DNA of 42,391 nt from Bacilli bacterium (GTDB lineage Bacteria > Bacillota_I > Bacilli_A > RFN20 > CAG-826). The notes under the pieces were generated by a model. The model saw nothing but the letters and a program-made list of their open reading frames with translations. It was not told the DNA's origin and did no database searches. Position 1 is the first letter of the stretch. Every line of letters starts with the position of its first letter. The position numbers were made by a program, and so were the translations under genes. Positions 30,233 to 38,163 of the stretch are shown piece by piece. The stretch covers positions 1 through 42,391 of the forward strand of contig JAFSVB010000026.1 in the NCBI GenBank assembly GCA_017450325.1, given 5' to 3'.

Positions 30233-31297
30233 TTAATGCAACGTCTTTTTTCGGCCGAATTTGCGATTGGCGAAAGTGATCATCAAATTGATGAAATACG
30301 TGATGATGCCCAAGGCGATGGAAACGAGCACTTTCACGGGGAAAGCCGCGGGCCAAAAGCGCGTGAATAAGTACGTTAAGGCGAAGGACGTAAGGACGGA
30401 AGTCGCCGCCAAAACGAAATATTTGTAAAAGGAATAATGGAAGATGTGCTTGTGATGAAAGACGATGGTTTCAAGGAGGATGTAATTGTATGGGAACGAG
30501 ACGGCGCGGGCACACAAGGAGGCATAAAGCAAGTCCAGGACATCCGTATCGGCATTCACGAAGACAAAGCGGGCAAAGAGATAGAACGCGAGAATATCGA
30601 TGAGAAAGGATGTGACGCCCACGAGAATATAGGCGAGGGGCGTGCGCATGATGAGCAAACTATCCGCGACGGGTCGGAAATGCGTGCCTTCGTTGTTGTT
30701 CTCGTAAACGGTTTCGATCACCACTTCCTTCACCCCATATTCGCGCGAGGCGGGCAAGAGGAAGTTCATCTCGTAATCGAAACGCTCCCCATAGGTGTGA
30801 AGCGCCATATCAAAGGAATCCTTCGGAAGAGCACGCAACCCCGTTTGGCAATCGCTGACCTTCCGCTGGGTGGCCAAAAAGAAATACCGGGCGCTCCATT
30901 TGTTGCCTGAGGCGCTTTTCCTCGGGGCAAGAGAAAAATCTCGGACCCCCAAAATCACCGCAGAAGGGCACTCTTTTGCTTTTGAAGATACACGGAGAAT
31001 ATCTTTCCTTAGGTGCTGCCCATCGCCATCGGCCGTCACGATTGTATCGAGTTCTGGATACTGTTTCAGCAATAGGGCGATGCCTTCTTTTAAGGCGTGG
31101 CCTTTCCCTTTATTGCCCGGATAGGAATGGACGGGGAAAACCGTTTCGGCCGCGATGGAGTCGAAGATGGGGCGATAGGATTCGCCAGATCCGTCGTCGA
31201 CGACGAGAAAATGGTCAAAGTCTTCTTTTTGGAATTCTTTCAAAAAGGGGAGGACCTTCTCCGTCGGCTCGTAAATAGGAATCAGAAGCGCGTTCAC
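30233..31297 (-). CDS. GT2 glycosyltransferase (DPM1-like) fused to a GtrA-like membrane domain
   Basis: A 354-residue two-domain protein. Residues 1-215 form a family 2 glycosyltransferase (ALLIPIYEPTEKVLPFL at the start, VVDDGSGESY with the DD/DxD region, ADGDGQHLRKDIL with the catalytic DxD, and QTGLRALPKDSF). Residues 225-340 carry four helices typical of GtrA/DPMS (PLAYILVGVTSFLIDILAF in part, YFVLAATSVLTSFALTYLF in part, then ITYFINLMITFANRKF). Such fusions load sugars onto polyprenyl phosphate and may flip them. The GTG at 31297 is chosen because it directly precedes the conserved N terminus; a TTG at 31333 is the alternative. The GTG start fits a leaderless promoter. It diverges from mgtE. 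Sugar unknown. Confidence 0.88.
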   Translation of the reverse strand: MNALLIPIYEPTEKVLPFLKEFQKEDFDHFLVVDDGSGESYRPIFDSIAAETVFPVHSYPGNKGKGHALKEGIALLLKQYPELDTIVTADGDGQHLRKDILRVSSKAKECPSAVILGVRDFSLAPRKSASGNKWSARYFFLATQRKVSDCQTGLRALPKDSFDMALHTYGERFDYEMNFLLPASREYGVKEVVIETVYENNNEGTHFRPVADSLLIMRTPLAYILVGVTSFLIDILAFYLFARFVFVNADTDVLDLLYASLCARAVSFPYNYILLETIVFHHKHIFHYSFYKYFVLAATSVLTSFALTYLFTRFWPAAFPVKVLVSIALGIITYFINLMITFANRKFGRKKTLH

Positions 31298-31304
31298 CAG
31301 GGGT

Positions 31305-31390
31305 ATGAAACCGCATTTTTCTTCTAAGTACAAGCGAAAAACAATTTCCTAAAGGAAAAACTTGTACTTTCGCGCGCATGAATTTATAGT
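31305..31390. promoter_or_regulatory. Divergent promoters of the GT2-GtrA gene and mgtE sharing an inverted repeat
   Basis: Plus strand: TTGTAC (31362-31367), 17 nt, TATAGT (31385-31390) for mgtE. Minus strand: TTGTAC (31328-31333), 17 nt, TTTCAT (31305-31310), then 7 nt to the GTG start. Both -35 boxes lie inside a perfect 9-bp inverted repeat AAGTACAAG (31326-31334) / CTTGTACTT (31361-31369) separated by 26 nt. Confidence 0.55.
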
Positions 31391-31415
31391 TTGTCCCGAA
31401 AGGGGGCCGCCTTTT

Positions 31416-32912
31416 ATGGACCAGGAAAAGAAAATTCCCGAACCTAAGGAAGAAGAACTCGTTGAACCCAAGGTTCCTTCCATAGATCCTGAGAAGATCC
31501 TGAATTATATCCGTAAGAAGGATCGGAAGGCCCTTTTGACGATTTTTGAAATCGTTCCGAACATCGATATCGCGGAGGCCGTTGAGGATTTCGAACCCGC
31601 TGACCTTCTTTACATTTTCCGAGCGGTGCCGAGTGAAATCACGGCGGACTTCTTCGATGAATTATCCAACGACACCAAAGAAGCCTTGATCAAGGCGATG
31701 ACGGATAAGGAACTCATCGAGCTCATCAACCAATCCTATGCCGACGACGTCGCCGATACGGTCGTCGAGTTGCCCGCGAACCTCGCATCTAGGGTCTTGC
31801 GCGCAGCGGACAAGGACATGCGCCGCGACATCAATCAGCTTCTCCAATATGCCGACGGAACCGCCGGCGCCTTGATGACGACGGAGTATTTGGAATTCGT
31901 CGACTCATCGAAAGTGGCGGACGTCATCGACGAAATCCGTGCGAAAGGCAAGGATGCGGAAACCGTTTACACCATCTTCGTGCGGAATAAGAAGCGCGAA
32001 TTCGTCGGTACCGTCGGTTTGGACGATCTAATCTTCGCGGACCCGAAGCAGACGCTTTCGGACATCATGAATCGCGACATCGTCTCCTGCTACACCGCGA
32101 CCGACCAAGAGGAAGTCGCCAAGCTCTTCCGTCGTTATGACTTGACCGCGATGGCCGTCTTAAATGCGGATTCGCGCCTGGTTGGCGTCATTACCGTTGA
32201 CGACGCAATCGACGTCATGGCCGAGGAACAGGAAGAAGACTTGGCCCGTTTGACCAACATGGAGCCGACGGACAAGCCCTACATGGAACTGACCGCTTGG
32301 GACAACGCGAAGAAATGCTTCCCTTGGCTCATCGCTTTGTTGATTCTTGGAACGTTCACCACGATGGTCCTCGACCGCATCGAAAAATCGAGAATTTTCA
32401 CGATGCTGCCCATGCTCATCGCCTTTGTGCCGACTTTGATGGATACCGGTGGCAACGCGGGCGCACAAACGACAGGCTTGATGATTCGCGGTCTCGCCGT
32501 CGACGACTTCGGGCCAAAGGATATCCTCCGCGTCTTGTGGAAGGAATTTAAATCCGCGTTGATCATCGCAGGAATCGTCGCTGCCTTTGCTTTCCTTTGG
32601 ATCACCATCGAACAATATGCGGGCATCGTTTCGGATGCGGAGCATTTTGAAGGGGTAAACGTTTGGGCGGGCAACTGCTGGACGCTCGACTTCTTCCGCC
32701 ACACCATTAGCAACAGCGCCTTAATCTCCATCACCATGGGTGTAGCCGTCCTCTTCTCTAAGACAATCGGCACCTGCTTGCCCTTGGGCGCGGCCGCGAT
32801 CAAAAAAGATCCCGCCTTGCTTTCGCAGCCGATGCTCACCACCATTATGGACGTTGCGACTCTCTGCATCTTCTTATTGATGGCCATGGCCTTCTTCCCA
32901 CAATACGCATAA
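31416..32912 (+). CDS. mgtE: MgtE family magnesium transporter
   Basis: A 498-residue magnesium channel. An N-terminal acidic extension (1-30) precedes the helical N domain (about 35-160, superhelical repeats such as DFEPADLLYIFRAVP). A pair of CBS domains follows (about 165-290, TTEYLEFVDSSKVADVIDEI in part and YDLTAMAVLNADSRLVGVIT in part), sensing cytosolic Mg2+. Five membrane helices (about 320-495) include the pore signature DTGGNAGAQTTGLMIRGLA, split by the ion path. Length is slightly above the usual 450. AAAGGGGG lies 10 nt before the ATG. An upstream in-frame TTG at 31362 would lie at the promoter -35 and is rejected. A strong terminator follows. Confidence 0.95.
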   Translation: MDQEKKIPEPKEEELVEPKVPSIDPEKILNYIRKKDRKALLTIFEIVPNIDIAEAVEDFEPADLLYIFRAVPSEITADFFDELSNDTKEALIKAMTDKELIELINQSYADDVADTVVELPANLASRVLRAADKDMRRDINQLLQYADGTAGALMTTEYLEFVDSSKVADVIDEIRAKGKDAETVYTIFVRNKKREFVGTVGLDDLIFADPKQTLSDIMNRDIVSCYTATDQEEVAKLFRRYDLTAMAVLNADSRLVGVITVDDAIDVMAEEQEEDLARLTNMEPTDKPYMELTAWDNAKKCFPWLIALLILGTFTTMVLDRIEKSRIFTMLPMLIAFVPTLMDTGGNAGAQTTGLMIRGLAVDDFGPKDILRVLWKEFKSALIIAGIVAAFAFLWITIEQYAGIVSDAEHFEGVNVWAGNCWTLDFFRHTISNSALISITMGVAVLFSKTIGTCLPLGAAAIKKDPALLSQPMLTTIMDVATLCIFLLMAMAFFPQYA

Positions 32913-32955
32913 TCCGCGTTTTCCACGCAAAACCGCGCTAAATTTATTCCGTAAT

Positions 32956-32987
32956 CGCTCCTGTACCACACCGAGAAAACAGGAGCG
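32956..32987 (+). terminator. Terminator of mgtE
   Basis: CGCTCCTG/CAGGAGCG, an 8-bp perfect stem with a 16-nt loop, followed by TTTTTGTTTTTC. Confidence 0.9.
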
Positions 32988-33054
32988 TTTTTGTTTTTCC
33001 CTTTCCCCGTGTTAAGATGAACTTGAAGAAACGCGCGTGAAGGAGGGACATTCG

Positions 33055-33696
33055 ATGCTGCGTTATGAAATATCCATCGATGGCTCGATACAGCAAGACC
33101 TGGGTTTTGCTTTGACGCCCTTGCAGGATATCCGAGCAGTTTGGTTCCTGACTTCCCCCACCTTTTCCTTGCAAGGCGTCGCGAACGAGCTCACCTTGCT
33201 TCTTCTGAACCGAGATTTCCATCGAGCGGACTTTCGCTTCGGCGAAAACGAGGTCTTCCACATCGAGGAGGATAAGCCCATAGACATTCACTATGTCACG
33301 GAAGATAGGCACCTTTATCTGCGTTTCACGCTACGCGTACGCGAAGTTGGTGAGCAACGATACAAAGAAGGATATCGGCTATCCATCCAAGAAAAAGCAA
33401 GCAAGGAAGACTCCTCGGGCACGGAAAACGCAGAACGCCATTATGAGATAGATATAGATAACGGCGGCGTCGTATATCTCGAGGCCCTCAAACAGTATCT
33501 ACTCATCGATGGGGTATATCCAAGCCGAGACATGATCACGGTCATATTTGGTCCTTCCCCTGGCGTTGGAAAAGTCTACGAGATCAGTGAGACGAAGCCC
33601 GGGGGCTTCAAATACCATAACACCGGGGGAGCTTACGAAAACTTCTATGACGAATATCAGGAGTTGTCCTTATCCATAGAGGAAAAAGAACAATAA
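33055..33696 (+). CDS. Hypothetical protein, beta-rich
   Basis: A 213-residue acidic soluble protein. Strand-like segments alternate through the length (LRYEISIDGSIQQDLG, HYEIDIDNGGVVYLEALKQY in part). No signal peptide, helix pair or catalytic motif is visible, and I do not recognise the family. AGGAGGG lies 7 nt before the ATG at 33055; a GTG at 33037 in the same frame is rejected for lack of spacing. It stands alone between the mgtE terminator and the tRNA-Leu region, and codon use is like its neighbours. It may be lineage-specific. Confidence 0.6.
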   Translation: MLRYEISIDGSIQQDLGFALTPLQDIRAVWFLTSPTFSLQGVANELTLLLLNRDFHRADFRFGENEVFHIEEDKPIDIHYVTEDRHLYLRFTLRVREVGEQRYKEGYRLSIQEKASKEDSSGTENAERHYEIDIDNGGVVYLEALKQYLLIDGVYPSRDMITVIFGPSPGVGKVYEISETKPGGFKYHNTGGAYENFYDEYQELSLSIEEKEQ

Positions 33697-33802
33697 GCCT
33701 CATTTTCTTCGCAAAAACCTTTCCATTTAGAAATAAATACGTTTTTTCGCGCGATTGGGAATACCATTGAGAAAGCGTGTGAAAGTGTATTAAGGGAAGA
33801 TC

Positions 33803-33868
33803 ATGGACACTCCGCACGCATGTGTGGGTTCAAATGGGGGTTGCAAACTTTTCTCCATGTCCCTATAA
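33803..33868 (+). CDS. Possible 21-residue small ORF upstream of tRNA-Leu
   Basis: An ATG at 33803 follows AAGGGAAG at good spacing and opens a 21-codon frame (MDTPHACVGSNGGCKLF…) ending at TAA 33866. A -10-like TATTAA (33788-33793) and TTGAGA (33767-33772) lie upstream with a 15-nt spacer. A CCGCAC/GTGTGG hairpin lies within it. The frame overlaps the tRNA-Leu promoter, so it could be chance. Confidence 0.2.
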   Translation: MDTPHACVGSNGGCKLFSMSL

Positions 33869-33869
33869 T
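33841..33869 (+). promoter_or_regulatory. Strong promoter of tRNA-Leu
   Basis: TTGCAA (33841-33846), 17-nt spacer, TATAAT (33864-33869). The first tRNA base lies 11 nt after the -10, so the primary transcript needs little 5' trimming. Confidence 0.85.
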
Positions 33870-33879
33870 CTTTGTCGCT

Positions 33880-33964
<85 letters not shown>

Positions 33965-33976
33965 CAGTGAAAGAAT

Positions 33977-34002
33977 GTCCCTGGCGCAATCGCGACAGGG
34001 AC
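33977..34002 (+). terminator. Terminator of tRNA-Leu
   Basis: GTCCCTG/CAGGGAC, 7 bp with a 12-nt loop, followed by TTTTCTTATTT. Confidence 0.85.
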
Positions 34003-34058
34003 TTTTCTTATTTCGCGCTCCTCAAATGAGGTCAAGGCGCGAATCGAGTGGGTTTCCT

Positions 34059-34087
34059 TTGCGCATTATGCGCGGACGCTTGATAAT
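34059..34087 (+). promoter_or_regulatory. Leaderless promoter of the ABC-F gene with palindrome in the spacer
   Basis: TTGCGC (34059-34064) and GATAAT (34082-34087) are 17 nt apart. The ATG at 34095 follows after 7 nt, so transcription should start at or next to the A of ATG. A perfect palindrome GCGCAT-T-ATGCGC (34061-34073) overlaps the -35 and spacer and could be an operator. Confidence 0.6.
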
Positions 34088-34094
34088 AAGAGCC

Positions 34095-35630
34095 ATGGCA
34101 ATCCTCGACGTATCCGACGTGTTCTTCGATTATGGGGACAAACCCCTACTTTCGGGCGCGAGTTTTAAGGTGAATCCAGGCGAACATTGTGCCTTGGTCG
34201 GCATCAACGGATCGGGGAAATCCACGATGATGCAACTGCTCATCGGCGATAAAAGCCCCGACAAAGGTACCATCACATGGGAACCGCATGTCACCTATGC
34301 CTATCTCGACCAGCAGATGAGCGTTGATATGGATCAGACGGCCGCGGATTACTTCTATGGCGTCTATCGTGACCTTTTTTTGAAAGAAAAGGAAATGGAG
34401 CGTCTTTATATGGAGGCCGCCTTAGGGGAGCCTGGCTATGAGAAACTGCTCTCCAAAGCAGAGCGCCTTGGAAACGAGCTCCTTGAATCGAATTTCTATA
34501 ACCTGCAATCCAAAGTCGGAAGCGTCATCGATGGACTTGGTTTTGCCAAGGAAGATATAGAGAAGCCGCTGAGCATCCTCTCCCCGGGCATGAGGGAGAA
34601 AGCATTCCTTGGGAAAATGCTCCTCGAGGAAAAAGACGTCCTTCTTATGGACGAACCGACGAACTTCCTCGACCCGGGCCAGGTCGCTTATCTTTCGCAA
34701 TATCTAAAGAATTACCCCGCGGCGTTTTTGCTCATCAGCCACGATGAGGCTTTCCTCAAGGACGTCGCCGATGTCGTCTTTTACCTGCGGGCAGGAAAAA
34801 TCAGCCGATATAAAGGAAGCTTCGAACATTTTTTGGAGCAGAAGGAAATCGACCTCGCCCAAGCGGAAAAGAATTACGAGGCCCAACAACGCTACATCAA
34901 GAAAGAGGAGGCGTTTATCGCCGCCCATATCGTTCGTGCCACTTCGGCCCGCGCCGCCAAGTCGCGCAGGGCGCGCCTCGCCCATTTGGAACGTCTAGAA
35001 GCTCCTAGCAAAGAAGGCGGCGAGGTGCACTTTCACTTTCCCTATTCGACTGGAACAGGACGCAATGTGCTGACAGTGGAGAACCTTGAAATCGGTTATT
35101 CACGCCCATTAATCGCGCCGATTAGTTTGGAGATTCCATCGGGTTCCAAGGTCGCTTTGCTCGGGAAAAACGGAATCGGAAAAACCACCTTTATCCGCAC
35201 GATTTTAGGGCAAATCCCCGCCATTTCTGGAAATTTCTTCTTTCACGAAAATGCGGATATCCAATATTTCGAGCAACAAGTAAGCATCGATTTGGAGATG
35301 TCTCCTTTTGAGTACCTTCGTTCTTTGTATCCGGATTTTGACAATACGAAGATCCGTTCGATTTTAGCCCGTGTCGGATTGCGGAATGAGGCGGTCATGC
35401 GCAAGCTGAAGGAACTCTCGGGCGGCGAAATCGCCAAGACGAAGCTCGCGCCCATCACGATTGAGAAATCCAATCTTCTTCTCCTGGACGAGCCGACGAA
35501 CCATTTGGATCAAAAAGCCAAGGATTCTTTGTTCAGCGCGATTGAGGATTACCCAGGAACCGTCATCATCGTCTGTCACGAAAAGGACTTTTCAGAAAGC
35601 CTGGTGGATTTTGAGATTCGCTTTAGTTAA
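34095..35630 (+). CDS. ABC-F family ATPase (ribosome-associated)
   Basis: A 511-residue soluble protein with two ABC domains and no membrane segments, of the ABC-F type that acts on ribosomes in translation regulation or antibiotic protection. Domain 1: Walker A GINGSGKST (about 34-42), signature LSPGMREKA (a relaxed LSGGQ), Walker B LLMDEPTNFLD. A charged interdomain linker follows (about 240-310, KKEEAFIAAHIVRATSARAAK in part). Domain 2: Walker A GKNGIGKTT, signature LSGGEIAKTKLA, Walker B LLLDEPTNHLD. The start is the ATG at 34095, since the longer frame runs through the tRNA gene. It overlaps the convergent LemA-like gene by 8 nt. Whether it is a resistance or housekeeping type cannot be read. 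Confidence 0.92.
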   Translation: MAILDVSDVFFDYGDKPLLSGASFKVNPGEHCALVGINGSGKSTMMQLLIGDKSPDKGTITWEPHVTYAYLDQQMSVDMDQTAADYFYGVYRDLFLKEKEMERLYMEAALGEPGYEKLLSKAERLGNELLESNFYNLQSKVGSVIDGLGFAKEDIEKPLSILSPGMREKAFLGKMLLEEKDVLLMDEPTNFLDPGQVAYLSQYLKNYPAAFLLISHDEAFLKDVADVVFYLRAGKISRYKGSFEHFLEQKEIDLAQAEKNYEAQQRYIKKEEAFIAAHIVRATSARAAKSRRARLAHLERLEAPSKEGGEVHFHFPYSTGTGRNVLTVENLEIGYSRPLIAPISLEIPSGSKVALLGKNGIGKTTFIRTILGQIPAISGNFFFHENADIQYFEQQVSIDLEMSPFEYLRSLYPDFDNTKIRSILARVGLRNEAVMRKLKELSGGEIAKTKLAPITIEKSNLLLLDEPTNHLDQKAKDSLFSAIEDYPGTVIIVCHEKDFSESLVDFEIRFS

Positions 35631-36150
35631 GCGAGGCCCTCGCCTTATTCCCCAGCAGGCGAGTAAGCCAGCCTACGGTCGGGATGCGTATCCAATAGTT
35701 GTACCCAAGGACGTCCGCGTTATAAAGGCCGACCAGCGAGCGGTAGTTTCTTTCGAGGTCGTTTAGGAGATCCTGATGAAAGGAATAGGCTTCGTCCTGC
35801 TGGATTTGAGGTTGCTGTTCCGCGAGGGCTTTTAAGCGGGAAGTGCCTTCTTTGACCAACGCCACGGTTTCTTTGATGCTCGCCTCGGTCGGTGTGGCAA
35901 AGTCGATGTGCTCGAGTTTCTCAAAGCAAGCGCGGTCGTCCTGAGGAATGGCGATTTGCGCGCTTTCGAGGATGGCGACGGAACGCAGAATCGTCTCGCG
36001 TCGGCGTGAAAGCAAAAGGTTCAGGCCTTGTAAGCGGCGCCTAAGGCGGAGACTAAAGGCATGGGTCTGACTAAAAACATAAACGACCAGCACCACGTAG
36101 AGGAAGGTGATGAGGACGGCGATGAGCAGTAAGACTTGGTACGCTTTCAT
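35623..36150 (-). CDS. LemA-like membrane protein
   Basis: A 175-residue protein with one N-terminal membrane helix (about 5-27, VLLLIAVLITFLYVVLVVY in part) and a helical cytoplasmic or extracellular domain. The end DLERNYRSLVGLYNADVLGYN (in part), followed by IPTVGWLTRLL, matches the conserved C-terminal region of LemA proteins, where YN and a hydrophobic closing segment recur. Usual length is about 180-190. The stop overlaps the end of the ABC-F gene. The start shows no ribosome binding site and a TAGAAT 10 nt upstream, so it is also probably leaderless. Function of LemA proteins is poorly known. LemA call moderate. Confidence 0.65.
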   Translation of the reverse strand: MKAYQVLLLIAVLITFLYVVLVVYVFSQTHAFSLRLRRRLQGLNLLLSRRRETILRSVAILESAQIAIPQDDRACFEKLEHIDFATPTEASIKETVALVKEGTSRLKALAEQQPQIQQDEAYSFHQDLLNDLERNYRSLVGLYNADVLGYNYWIRIPTVGWLTRLLGNKARASLN

Positions 36151-36160
36151 AGCAAGGATT

Positions 36161-36189
36161 ATTCTATGCCAATGGAGACGTTTTTATAA
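36161..36189 (-). promoter_or_regulatory. Predicted leaderless promoter of the LemA-like gene
   Basis: On the minus strand TAGAAT (36161-36166) lies 10 nt before the ATG at 36150. A TTATAA (about 36184-36189) is 17 nt upstream as a weak -35. No ribosome binding site is present. Confidence 0.45.
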
Positions 36190-36219
36190 GGCACAATAAG
36201 GGAGGGGAATAACGCTATC

Positions 36220-36248
36220 TTTTGCTTTGCAATAAGATAAGGTACAAT
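36220..36248 (+). promoter_or_regulatory. Leaderless promoter of the HAD phosphatase gene
   Basis: TACAAT (36243-36248) lies only 6 nt before the ATG at 36255. TTTTGC (36220-36225) is 17 nt upstream of it. Transcription 7 nt after the -10 would begin exactly at the A of ATG. Confidence 0.6.
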
Positions 36249-36254
36249 ACGCTC

Positions 36255-37094
36255 ATGAGCAAAAAACCGATTGTCGCTATCCTCTATGACTTTGACGCCA
36301 CGCTTTCTCCGACTGATATGCAGGCGTACGGCTTCATCCCTGCGATGGGCATGACGCCCGATCAATTCTGGGCACGGACGGGAGAATTCTCGAAGGCCAC
36401 TGGCTGCGAGAAGATTCTTTCCTATCTTTACACCATGGTTGCCGTGGCGAGGGAAAAAGGCATCAAGTTGACTCGCCAGTTCCTCAATGAATGTGGTCGC
36501 AGCGTCCAGTTCTATCCGGGTGTCACCACGTGGTTTAAGCGCATCAACGAATACGCGGAGACCAAAGGGGTGCGCGTGGAGCACTACCTCGTTTCTTCTG
36601 GCAATAAGGAAATCGTCGAAGGATGCGCGATCGCCCAGGAATTCAAGAAGCTCTATGGATGCGAGTTCATCTACGACAAGAAAAGCGGAGAGGCCATCTG
36701 GCCGAAACTCGCGATCAACTACACGCAGAAGACGCAGTATTTCTTCCGTATTTCCAAAGGTGTTTTCGATACGACGGACGATGATTCTGTGAACCAAAAA
36801 TCCGGAAAACGCCGCATTTCCTACTCCAATTTCGTTTATATTGGCGATGGGATGACGGATGTACCCTCCATGCTCATTGTGAAGAACAACGGCGGGCGAT
36901 CCATCGCGGTTTACCCAAAAGGCAAGGAACAAAAGGTCATCGGGCTCAAGGACGACGGGCGCGTCAACTATGTTGCCGTCGCGGATTATTCATCCGGCCG
37001 TCGGCTCGAGCGTATCATGCGGTTGATCATCGATTCCGCCGCGATTCGCGACGCGATGGATTATTTTGAAGGCCAAGGGCCCATTGGCGAATAA
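36255..37094 (+). CDS. HAD superfamily phosphatase
   Basis: A 279-residue HAD hydrolase. Motif I is YDFDATLSP with the catalytic Asp pair (residues 12 and 14), motif II HYLVSSGNKEI, and motif IV VYIGDGMTDVPSM with the Mg2+-binding acidic pair; a Lys in the SGEAIWPK region may supply motif III. The insert between motifs I and II is helical, as in C1-capped phosphatases such as phosphoserine phosphatase-like proteins. The start at 36255 is preferred to an upstream TTG at 36222, which lies in the promoter. The IspD-like gene follows 10 nt later, so they are probably co-transcribed. Substrate unknown. Confidence 0.85.
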   Translation: MSKKPIVAILYDFDATLSPTDMQAYGFIPAMGMTPDQFWARTGEFSKATGCEKILSYLYTMVAVAREKGIKLTRQFLNECGRSVQFYPGVTTWFKRINEYAETKGVRVEHYLVSSGNKEIVEGCAIAQEFKKLYGCEFIYDKKSGEAIWPKLAINYTQKTQYFFRISKGVFDTTDDDSVNQKSGKRRISYSNFVYIGDGMTDVPSMLIVKNNGGRSIAVYPKGKEQKVIGLKDDGRVNYVAVADYSSGRRLERIMRLIIDSAAIRDAMDYFEGQGPIGE

Positions 37095-37104
37095 GAGGTT
37101 TGCT

Positions 37105-37806
37105 ATGAGCGGTTCGAGACATATTTGCATCGCTTTGTTTGGGGGGAAGGGGGAGCGTTTTGGCGCACCTTATCCCAAGCAATTTGTTCCTCTAGGCGAG
37201 GATCCGATGCTCATCGTAACCCTAAGGGAGCTTTCCCGCTGCGTGGATATCAACGAGATTTATGTCGTTACGGAAGCGTCAAGCCGCGACGATGTCTATA
37301 ACCTGATTTTGGCAAAGCAAATCAAGAAGGTGCGCGCCATCATCAAAGGTGGACCGACCAGGCAGGATTCTTCGCGCATTGCCCTAGAGTTTTTGAAACG
37401 GTCGGGAACGCCGGCGGACGCGCTGGTGATGATCGCGGATGGAGACCGCCCTTGCATCGACCCCGAAGTCATCCATAAAAGTTTCGTCGCCGCTGAAAAA
37501 ACGGGCGCTTCTGTCGTTGCGATACCGGTTTCAGAATCCGTTTTGCTATCCAAAGACGGCGAGCGCGTCCTACAATATGTCAAGCGCGAGGAGGTCTATG
37601 TGGTTCAGACCCCGCAGACATTCCTCTTCGCCACCATCTTGAATGCTCATATTCGCTTCCGAAAGAAGAGGGTCACCGACGACGCCAGTCTCGTCGCGAT
37701 GATGAAAAAACCCGTCTCCATCGTTCTTGGGAGCAAGGATAACATCAAGATCACCGTCCCCGAGGACGTGACTACGTACTTAACATGGAAAGCCAAACAA
37801 AAATAA
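37105..37806 (+). CDS. ispD: IspD/TarI-type cytidylyltransferase
   Basis: A 233-residue nucleotidyltransferase of the IspD/TarI family. Motifs: LFGGKGERFGAPYPKQFVPL (8-27, glycine-rich CTP loop with Lys-Gln), VMIADGDRPCID (about 107-118, the DxxR-type block), VVQTPQTF (about 160-167), TDDASLVAM (about 181-189) and NIKITVPED (about 215-223). The last block is typical of IspD, which makes CDP-methylerythritol in the MEP isoprenoid pathway; TarI, which makes CDP-ribitol for teichoic acid, is the main alternative. AAGAGGT precedes the ATG at 37105. The 3' end overlaps the S1 gene by 22 nt. No other MEP gene is in the window, so pathway choice is uncertain. Confidence 0.85.
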   Translation: MSGSRHICIALFGGKGERFGAPYPKQFVPLGEDPMLIVTLRELSRCVDINEIYVVTEASSRDDVYNLILAKQIKKVRAIIKGGPTRQDSSRIALEFLKRSGTPADALVMIADGDRPCIDPEVIHKSFVAAEKTGASVVAIPVSESVLLSKDGERVLQYVKREEVYVVQTPQTFLFATILNAHIRFRKKRVTDDASLVAMMKKPVSIVLGSKDNIKITVPEDVTTYLTWKAKQK

Positions 37807-38159
37807 TCAAGAAATTGCCCGAGGTTGGGGAAATCGCCGTTGGGACCGTCGTGAAAGTGTTTCAATCCTATGCAATCATGCTTTTCGATGATGGCTGGAC
37901 GGGGCTTTTGCATATCTCGGAGTTGTCTCATTCCTACATCCGCCATTTCACCTCTTTTGTGACGATTGGATCCATCTATTCCGTTAAGGTAATTCAAATC
38001 GACGAGGCGACGGGGAAGGTTCACGTGTCCTTGAAACAGATGTCGTCTTCCGAGAGAAAACGTAGTTTTTCCCATCGCCCCATCGAGGAACATGAGATAT
38101 CATTCGTTGCTTTGCGGGACAATTTGCCCCGTTGGATAGAAGAGCAAAATAAGGAGTAA
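37785..38159 (+). CDS. S1 RNA-binding domain protein (CvfD/YabR-like)
   Basis: A 124-residue protein with a single S1 domain at residues 13-85: EIAVGTVVKVFQSYAIMLFD (in part), WTGLLHISELS and VKVIQIDEATGKVHVSLKQM (in part). The S1 fold binds RNA; small Bacillota members such as YabR/CvfD associate with ribosomes or regulate mRNAs. A Lys/Arg/Ser linker and a short charged tail follow the domain. The ATG at 37785 lies inside the end of ispD with no ribosome binding site, so translation may be coupled; a TTG further in is the alternative start. It sits 4 nt before pgi. Confidence 0.82.
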   Translation: MESQTKIIKKLPEVGEIAVGTVVKVFQSYAIMLFDDGWTGLLHISELSHSYIRHFTSFVTIGSIYSVKVIQIDEATGKVHVSLKQMSSSERKRSFSHRPIEEHEISFVALRDNLPRWIEEQNKE

Positions 38160-38163
38160 AAAC

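Noticed and set aside
36159-36932. A 257-codon minus-strand frame
   Set aside because: It lies opposite the clear HAD phosphatase gene and shows no motif or ribosome binding site.
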